Of a stretch of 33,221 nucleotides of DNA, positions 28,048 through 33,221 are shown in pieces. Position 1 is the first letter of the stretch; every line of letters begins with the position of its first letter. The stretch is taken from positions 1 through 33,221 of the IMG/VR virus record IMGVR_UViG_3300032242_002951. One strand, 5' to 3'. The notes under the pieces are model-generated. The model worked only from the letters and a program-made list of their open reading frames with translations, was not told the DNA's origin and made no database searches. The stretch is from a virus. Both the position numbers and the translations under genes were made by a program.

Positions 28048-30323
28048 CAGTTATAAACTTTCGGGTTACCTTGTGCCATAGCCATAAAGTCCAATTGACT
28101 TTCGGCATCGCTACCAGCAACTTCGGCTGCCACTTGTTGTGCTCTAGCATCATTGAGTTTGGCCTGTGACAGGTCTTTCTTGTCAGCTGGTGTAGGTTCT
28201 TTGGCTGCCATTGCTTTGGATCCTTGATCAATCATTTTTACAATTTCATCATCTGTGGGCAAGTATGTATCGCAGTCCTTGACACCCAACACATAAAGAG
28301 TATCAGCAAATGGCTTTTTGATCTTCTTGTACATTTCAGGTGTAAGTGTGCCTTGAGCAACCAGTCCCGAAACTTGTGTGTACAACTGTGTTTGTGTTTG
28401 GTTAATGATCTGTTGACGCTGTAATTGGTTTTCTTCACTCATCATTCCCAAGGCCAATTCAATGTGCATCAGTTTGCGATCGCAAAAGTTCATATCATCC
28501 CAAGATTCATAGTCCAAGAATATGGGTTTGCTATCTGGATGATACATAGCCGCCAGCTTTTTGACACTGTAATCATCACCATACTGTATCAAGGTACGCC
28601 AGACCAACCAGATGGCTTCTTTAAGGCCATCAGCACTGTTACGCACAGCATTGTCTTGAATGATTTGATTTGGTCCAAGTGCCATTTGTAACTTGGCACC
28701 TGAATTGCCTGCGCTCATTACTTCGGGGTTAAACACATCTTGAGGAGTAGTCATACCAATAATGGCCTGCGTATCGCTTTGCATACGGGTCATTGCGTTG
28801 TCAATAAAGCCCAGATTACCTGCTGGAGGTGGTAGCGGATACACATCGGTTGCAGGATCAAATTTGGGATCCAAGATAAAGATAGCGGCTTCACCATCCT
28901 GTAGCATTTCAAAGTCGACCTTGTCGGGTTTGACACCCAAGCGCGGAGTAGCTGTCAACAAGCCCAATAAGATTTCACTGCGATGTCCAGCAGTCATATA
29001 CTCTTGCATTGGCACTACTGATTCAGCGATACTCATTCCATAAAAGTTGCCAGGCAAGGGTTTTGGACACATATTGGCCACTGGAATAAATTCTACTTCT
29101 TTGGCGCTGAGAATGTAGCTACCACTGAATACTATTTCGATCAATTCAAGTTCGCCATCGCCGTCTATGTCATAGCGGTCCCAAACTGTAAGGATTGTGA
29201 TCTGACGGCTGTCGGGATCTGCTCCTACTCCGGATTCTACTGGAATACCCATAACAGGAACACTGTCACGGGCGTGGATAGCCAAATTATTGAGAACACT
29301 GCCTGCTTGGTAAGCACCGTTTTGATTGTATTCAGCGTGTTCACGGAACTCCTCCATATGGTCTTGCAACTGTGGATACAGCTGAACAGCTTCTTGAATG
29401 CTCATTGGATCATAGAATCCGCAGAAGCTTTGGTCTTTCATTTCTTGAACAGTCGGGTCACATATCCAATAGTGCTGAGCAATATTGCGGAATTTGATAT
29501 GCAAACTCCAACCGGTCAGTTTGTACTTAGCTGTGTAAACGGTATTGCGGTTAATGGCTTCTGTAATGGCATCTTCACCGGCTTCTAATTCTGTACTGAC
29601 TTCTTCGGGTGCAAATTCTTCTGCAGAACCTTCGCCTACAGCACGAGCCGCATCAATGTGGCTTTGTACAGTGGCAGCACGATCTGTTTCAGGCACACCG
29701 GCCATAAATTGTTCTATTTCTTTCAAGACCTGTGCCATATCTACGCTTTGTTTACGACGGCTTTGGCGTAGCACAGTTAAGCCAGAATCTTCGGCCTGTG
29801 CTTCAAATGCTTTGAGTTGATCTGCTGTGCCAGTTGATTCTACATAACGAACAACTTGTTCACGCCGTGGCAGAATCATAAGCATACCATTCTTGTGCAT
29901 ACAAGCGTCCATAATCCAACGCTGTAGGATAAAGTGCGGGTCATTTTCTTCATTTAGTACACGGCTGACCATATTGGTAGCTTGACGAGCCGCTTCGTCA
30001 TCATATTCATTGTCGGGAACAAAGTCAAAGTTGATTTCGCCATTAGGTGCCAGGCCCTTACTTATAACAGCAGTAACATAGTCCACGCAGGGTTTGACCA
30101 CTGGGTGTATGTAATCGATACCATTGACTGGTGCTGTAGATTCATTTACAGCTAGACAAAGATAATGATAATCACTGGCACGATTGACAGCGTTCTTTGT
30201 TCCTAAATAGCGTAAGTAAGCGGCACATTTTGTATCCAGTTGACTCTTGAGTTTTACAAAGCGACTAAGCGTAGCATTGTTTTGATTCAACTGACTGATA
30301 ACTCGGTTTTTTATATCTAACAT
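28047..30323 (-). CDS. Portal protein (758 aa)
   Basis: The size and order fit the large P22/SU10-type portals (about 700-800 aa). There is a helical N-terminus (MLDIKNRVISQLNQNNATLS), then DYIHPVVKPCVDYVTAVISK (about residues 83-102), VPDNEYDDEAARQATNMVSR, the pattern 'FVP...DE..A...T..vn' before a clip region with WIMDACMHKNGMLMIL. An acidic helix (TELEAGEDAITEAINRN) precedes a beta part with ITILTVWDRYDIDGDGELEL, and helical crown-like C-terminal sequence follows (QAIIGMTTPQDVFNPEVMSA...). It forms the twelve-fold ring through which TerL pumps DNA. A CTAAATA motif inside a 10-bp hairpin lies in the gap after TerL, implying its own promoter. Confidence 0.9.
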   Translation of the reverse strand: MLDIKNRVISQLNQNNATLSRFVKLKSQLDTKCAAYLRYLGTKNAVNRASDYHYLCLAVNESTAPVNGIDYIHPVVKPCVDYVTAVISKGLAPNGEINFDFVPDNEYDDEAARQATNMVSRVLNEENDPHFILQRWIMDACMHKNGMLMILPRREQVVRYVESTGTADQLKAFEAQAEDSGLTVLRQSRRKQSVDMAQVLKEIEQFMAGVPETDRAATVQSHIDAARAVGEGSAEEFAPEEVSTELEAGEDAITEAINRNTVYTAKYKLTGWSLHIKFRNIAQHYWICDPTVQEMKDQSFCGFYDPMSIQEAVQLYPQLQDHMEEFREHAEYNQNGAYQAGSVLNNLAIHARDSVPVMGIPVESGVGADPDSRQITILTVWDRYDIDGDGELELIEIVFSGSYILSAKEVEFIPVANMCPKPLPGNFYGMSIAESVVPMQEYMTAGHRSEILLGLLTATPRLGVKPDKVDFEMLQDGEAAIFILDPKFDPATDVYPLPPPAGNLGFIDNAMTRMQSDTQAIIGMTTPQDVFNPEVMSAGNSGAKLQMALGPNQIIQDNAVRNSADGLKEAIWLVWRTLIQYGDDYSVKKLAAMYHPDSKPIFLDYESWDDMNFCDRKLMHIELALGMMSEENQLQRQQIINQTQTQLYTQVSGLVAQGTLTPEMYKKIKKPFADTLYVLGVKDCDTYLPTDDEIVKMIDQGSKAMAAKEPTPADKKDLSQAKLNDARAQQVAAEVAGSDAESQLDFMAMAQGNPKVYN

Positions 30324-30331
30324 TGTGGGTA

Positions 30332-30369
30332 GGATCCTGTATCAGTTATTTAGTAAGACTACAGGATCC
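30332..30369 (-). promoter_or_regulatory. CTAAATA motif held in the loop of a 10-bp inverted repeat
   Basis: GGATCCTGTA (30332-30341) pairs perfectly with TACAGGATCC (30360-30369). The 18-nt loop contains minus-strand CTAAATA (30347-30353), 23 nt before the portal ATG. In read-through RNA the stem would fold; in DNA the dyad flanks the promoter and could bind a regulator. The arms share GGATCC with the palindrome at 10-32. Confidence 0.6.
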
Positions 30370-30383
30370 AGGCCTAGTTAGCG

Positions 30384-31991
30384 TTAGTTGTTGGGATCAA
30401 AGGTGCGCTTCCATTCTGCATTGGGTTGGGGTTTTTGTATATAACGATCGCGTTGTGCGGCCATACGCTCGCGCGGTGTGCGGTTGTCCCAAGGTTCTGC
30501 TATGTCGTTAAGGCATCCTAGCAGGGCATAGCGAGCTGAGTCTATACAGTCATCTGGATCACTAAAGCGGCCCTGTGGATCCACATAGTAATTTTGTGCT
30601 TCGCGTAAGAAATCCACGCAATTTTCATTGACCTGAAAGGTGCCTGCTTCTAGCATTTGACGCATCATATTGATACCATAGGCCTTATGGTTGGTTGTGC
30701 GCCCTTGATCGTCGGGCGGATTCATAATGGGTTTAGGCCATACATTCAGTTCATACTGTTCAAACAGTTCGCGGATACTGAGTGCGCTCATAGTGTAGCG
30801 GCCCTGTGTGCCCGCATCAGGCGGTAGCACTATGGGTGTGCCAAACACTTCTGGTCGCATCAAGTGATTGATGTAGTTGGTAGGATTGGCTTCTTCTATG
30901 CCTGACACACAGATCTGGCGGTGTAACCAAGCTGTGCGTTCCAAAGGATTCCAATACATTAAACTGATCACAGTACGGTCATTGACCAAGCCCAGGTCAA
31001 GTGCTATGATCCTATGCACATTGTTCATTTCGCGGAAATTGTAGTCTCCGGTCCGGTAAGTAGGCCAACTGCGTATTTGAAACACAGCACCTTGCCCCAT
31101 CACAGGTTTACCAGCAATACGGGCTTCTCGTTCGTGCGGCAAGTAATCGCGTTCTAACTGCGCTCGAGTTTCGGCCAACAAGAATGGTTCGCCCCAAGGA
31201 TCATATTCGGGCACATCTGACCAAGCGACTCTTATGAAATCATAGCCCTCTTCACGATTCCAAAATTTTGATACCAAGCCGTTCAATCCTTTTAGGGGCG
31301 TAAACGAGCATAGGATCTTGCCCTGTGTTGTGGCTGTACGAGTTACTATTTCACTAAAGAAATCATCTGGAGGTTGTTCATCAAACACAGCTAGGTTCAG
31401 TTTGAAACCCTGCATTTGACGCACTTCCTGTGTGTAGTTGGCAAACAGCAGGTAGCTCTTGCCCCGAGGGTGGCGTATTTCTACACCCATACAGTTGGCA
31501 CCATCTGATCGCATTGTTTCTGTTATAATGGCTGATCTGGGTATTGCACCTGTGCCCAGGGCATCCCGGATCTTGATGTCCTGTGTGCCTAGTAGTTCAT
31601 TTTGTAGAACCATTGCGACTTGGCTCCAACCTTCACCACTAACCATTGCGACGATTGGATGGTCAAACCTATGACCACTCCACCAATCAGGATACTGACC
31701 ACAAAGGTGCATAGCTGTTTCATAGCAAGTGGATACCGTTTTGCCAATCCGGTTCGCCGCAAGTATTCCTCTGCGATCTGAATTAAATGTTTCAAAAAAT
31801 TTCCTTTGATGTTCAAATGGCCTAAAATATTTCAGCTGATTGTACAGCATATCATCTGCTACAGCAATAGCCAACTGTTCAAAATGATCTCGAGTGGTGT
31901 GGTCCATTAGGCCAAGACTTTCAGGCTTGAGGTCATTGCTTTCCATAGTCCAGCGCACAGCCCTACGCATAAGCACAGCTGAATCGATCAC
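30384..31991 (-). CDS. Terminase large subunit (535 aa)
   Basis: The ATPase has a deviant Walker A, LAANRIGKT (about residues 77-85), Walker B LAVFDEQPPDD with D204 and E205, and a coupling motif ILCSFTPLKG (about 226-235). The RNase H-like nuclease begins at RIIALDLGLVNDRT (D332), with a second acid in VLPPDAGTQG (D392) and a third in DDCIDSARYALLG near the end. It is therefore the complete two-domain packaging motor that translocates and cuts DNA. The start codon is GTG (GTGATCGATTC), chosen because TTAAGGACTAAGC places AAGGA about 7 nt upstream. The next Met is seven codons later. Confidence 0.95.
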   Translation of the reverse strand: MIDSAVLMRRAVRWTMESNDLKPESLGLMDHTTRDHFEQLAIAVADDMLYNQLKYFRPFEHQRKFFETFNSDRRGILAANRIGKTVSTCYETAMHLCGQYPDWWSGHRFDHPIVAMVSGEGWSQVAMVLQNELLGTQDIKIRDALGTGAIPRSAIITETMRSDGANCMGVEIRHPRGKSYLLFANYTQEVRQMQGFKLNLAVFDEQPPDDFFSEIVTRTATTQGKILCSFTPLKGLNGLVSKFWNREEGYDFIRVAWSDVPEYDPWGEPFLLAETRAQLERDYLPHEREARIAGKPVMGQGAVFQIRSWPTYRTGDYNFREMNNVHRIIALDLGLVNDRTVISLMYWNPLERTAWLHRQICVSGIEEANPTNYINHLMRPEVFGTPIVLPPDAGTQGRYTMSALSIRELFEQYELNVWPKPIMNPPDDQGRTTNHKAYGINMMRQMLEAGTFQVNENCVDFLREAQNYYVDPQGRFSDPDDCIDSARYALLGCLNDIAEPWDNRTPRERMAAQRDRYIQKPQPNAEWKRTFDPNN

Positions 31992-31993
31992 GC

Positions 31994-32257
31994 TTAGTCC
32001 TTAAGGTCTTGGTGTATGGTCCAAAGGTTAAGCAAGGCCCTGCTGAGATCTTTGGCTGAGCCATCACTTAGTTGCATATCACTATCCTTGCGGAGTCCAG
32101 TCTGTAGCCTTTCAGCTACCAGGCGCATACAGTGTTCTATCTGTCCAGGAAACTTCAGATGGAAAGCTTCGCGGTGCGCGGCATTGATCTTTTGTTCGAT
32201 CCGGGTATCCTGCGCACGACGAGCTTCTAAGGCCTGATGGATTTCGTTATCGCGCAT
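31994..32257 (-). CDS. Small helical protein directly before TerL (87 aa)
   Basis: The protein is all-helical and charged (MRDNEIHQALEARRAQDTR, IEQKINAAHREAFHLKFPGQ, LSDGSAKDLSRALLNLWTIH). Its place immediately upstream of TerL is the usual site of the terminase small subunit, so it is a competitor for that role. It lacks an obvious helix-turn-helix or the GAGRPKG signature found in the 118-aa protein. A TerL accessory or packaging regulator is another option. Its ATG overlaps the stop of the 270-aa gene (TAATG), and its 3' end supplies the ribosome-binding site of TerL. Confidence 0.78.
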   Translation of the reverse strand: MRDNEIHQALEARRAQDTRIEQKINAAHREAFHLKFPGQIEHCMRLVAERLQTGLRKDSDMQLSDGSAKDLSRALLNLWTIHQDLKD

Positions 32258-33069
32258 TACTCATCGCCTGTGTCCCAAGGGTTACGCAGTTCGCCACCTT
32301 CCATATTGACAAAATCACGGTTGACCCACATTTCCCAATGGTTGGTATTGTTCACACGCATCTTCTGCATCAAGGCACGCAGGTTACGACCTTGTGGAGT
32401 CATTGTGCCATCTCTACGCACCACCACTTGCTCGCCTGTGCGTGGATCAACCCACGACATCAGTTCAGGACGGATCTTGCCAAACTTGTCCATCTTTTCA
32501 CCAATGGCTTTAGGTTCAATAGGACCAATAACTTCATAGCTAATCATACCGTTCTTGTATTTCTTAAACACAGTGTGAACCTTTTTGTTACGGGCACGAT
32601 ATTCAGGATCTGGATGCGGAATGAATGGACTGTAGAATTGGTTTTGTAGTTCACTTTCAGCGGGTAAGGTAGGATCACGCGGAGCAGGATCCTTTAGGTC
32701 TTCCACTGGCACCAGTTCAGCACGATCAATGTAGGGGTTTTCACCGCTGGTGAATTTGGCATCTACTGTTTCGCCATTGAGTACATCCATAGCCACTTGA
32801 TACTTGAGCTTCTGCGCACGACCTTTGAGGTTAAGCGTAAAGCCGGTTTGGTCATACACAAAGCGTTCCAGTTCAGTGGCTGTAGGAAAGTCATTCATAA
32901 GACCTTCCAAGTCATATTCTGTTTCTGTTTTGTGCCGGACAATTGTTTCTTTGACCTGTTCTGCAATAGGCTTGAGTTCAGTGGGGATCACTGATACTTC
33001 AGCGTCTTGCCAAGGATTTTCCTCAGCAGCCGAGATAGGTTCTTTAGGGGTGGTAGGCTTTTTGGCCAT
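32257..33069 (-). CDS. Hypothetical protein at the head of the packaging block (270 aa)
   Basis: No named family is recognised. The N-terminus is Pro/Lys-rich (MAKKPTTPKEPISAAEENPW), followed by an acidic helical part (EQVKETIVRHKTETEYDLEG), a basic helix (FTLNLKGRAQKLKYQVAMDV) and later beta-like YEVIGPIEPKAIGEKMDKFG. The C-terminal region has VDPRTGEQVVVRRDGTMTPQ and NHWEMWVNRDFVN (about 247-259). The start is supported by GCAAAGGAAAAATCTATT before the ATG. It is the first gene after the circle junction, before the 87-aa protein and TerL. Packaging or head-vertex roles are possible by position only. Confidence 0.82.
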   Translation of the reverse strand: MAKKPTTPKEPISAAEENPWQDAEVSVIPTELKPIAEQVKETIVRHKTETEYDLEGLMNDFPTATELERFVYDQTGFTLNLKGRAQKLKYQVAMDVLNGETVDAKFTSGENPYIDRAELVPVEDLKDPAPRDPTLPAESELQNQFYSPFIPHPDPEYRARNKKVHTVFKKYKNGMISYEVIGPIEPKAIGEKMDKFGKIRPELMSWVDPRTGEQVVVRRDGTMTPQGRNLRALMQKMRVNNTNHWEMWVNRDFVNMEGGELRNPWDTGDE

Positions 33070-33098
33070 AATAGATTTTTCCTTTGCTTTTCTTATCT

Positions 33099-33221
33099 AT
33101 ACTACAAACTTGAGGATCCGATCCTCAAGTGGTGTTACTGGTATTTATTAACCGCGAGTCTTTGGCATCTTATACTTGCCGGGCAAGTTGGCGCCATCCG
33201 CTGTGGAGTTACGCCGGATGC
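33099..33221. repeat. Direct terminal repeat, right copy (with partial 104-aa gene)
   Basis: Identical to the first 123 bases. It includes the palindrome (33108-33130), the ATAAATA motif (33142-33148) and the last 24 codons of the 104-aa gene on the minus strand, cut by the contig end. It should not be counted as a second gene. Confidence 0.97.

Noticed and set aside
8428-30209. Plus-strand CTAAATA at 8428, 16085, 23051 and 30203
   Set aside because: All are inside minus-strand coding sequence with no plus-strand gene behind them; about four chance copies per strand are expected, so they are treated as background. They also set the level that the promoter claim must beat.
33148-33221. A second, partial copy of the 104-aa gene at the right end
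   Set aside because: It is only the terminal repeat of the contig, not a duplicated gene.

Overview
The window is almost certainly one complete genome of an uncultured, short-tailed (podovirus-type) tailed phage. Its first 123 bases are repeated exactly as its last 123 bases (1-123 = 33099-33221), as expected when a circular or terminally redundant genome of 33,098 bp is assembled as a linear contig. The head and tail genes resemble those of SU10/phiEco32-type podophages: a DUF5309-like major capsid protein, a 758-aa portal, an SU10-type adaptor and a nozzle-like protein. The host cannot be read from the sequence. Two near-consensus bacterial sigma70 promoters and a GroES-like co-chaperonin fit a bacterium, perhaps an aquatic Gram-negative one, but that is inference.

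Layout. A divergent control region lies at about 2.66-3.72 kb. From it one very long leftward unit runs on the minus strand through 2658-50, around the circle junction, and on from 33069 down to 6127. Its order is: small proteins (exported 45-aa peptide, TerS-like protein, short basic proteins, a decoration-like protein); the packaging and head block (270-aa and 87-aa proteins, TerL, portal, 121-aa protein, scaffold, capsid); the neck and fibre block (196-aa protein, adaptor, three large repeat-rich fibre or appendage genes, a Gly-rich 46-aa protein, the nozzle and a fibre chaperone); the ejection-protein block (1536, 244, 855 and 226 aa, the 855-aa one carrying an M15 peptidase domain); and finally a Dps-like ferritin and an XhlA-like membrane protein. 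Rightward there is a lone 94-aa gene, a structured non-coding stretch, and a compact six-gene operon (3725-6046) ending in a GroES-like gene. The two arms converge near 6.05-6.13 kb. Several short genes absent from ordinary ORF calls were found from their ribosome-binding sites and ATGA/TAATG overlaps (364-540, 1329-1496, 1883-1993, 2521-2658, 5616-5795, 21173-21313).

How it seems to work. A heptamer, (C/A/T)TAAATA, sits just upstream of many genes on both strands. It resembles the T4-type late promoter (TATAAATA, or CTAAATA in cyanophages). At several genes it ends exactly 5 nt before the ATG, which would give leaderless mRNAs. One copy starts a stretch that folds into a 12-bp-closed three-way junction followed by a strong terminator, a candidate phage non-coding RNA. 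No DNA polymerase, helicase, primase, recombinase, RNA polymerase, sigma factor or integrase is recognisable anywhere, so replication and late transcription must rely on the host or on the unrecognised small proteins. These three points, plus the Dps-like gene with its four main ferroxidase ligands at exact family spacing, are the most interesting content.
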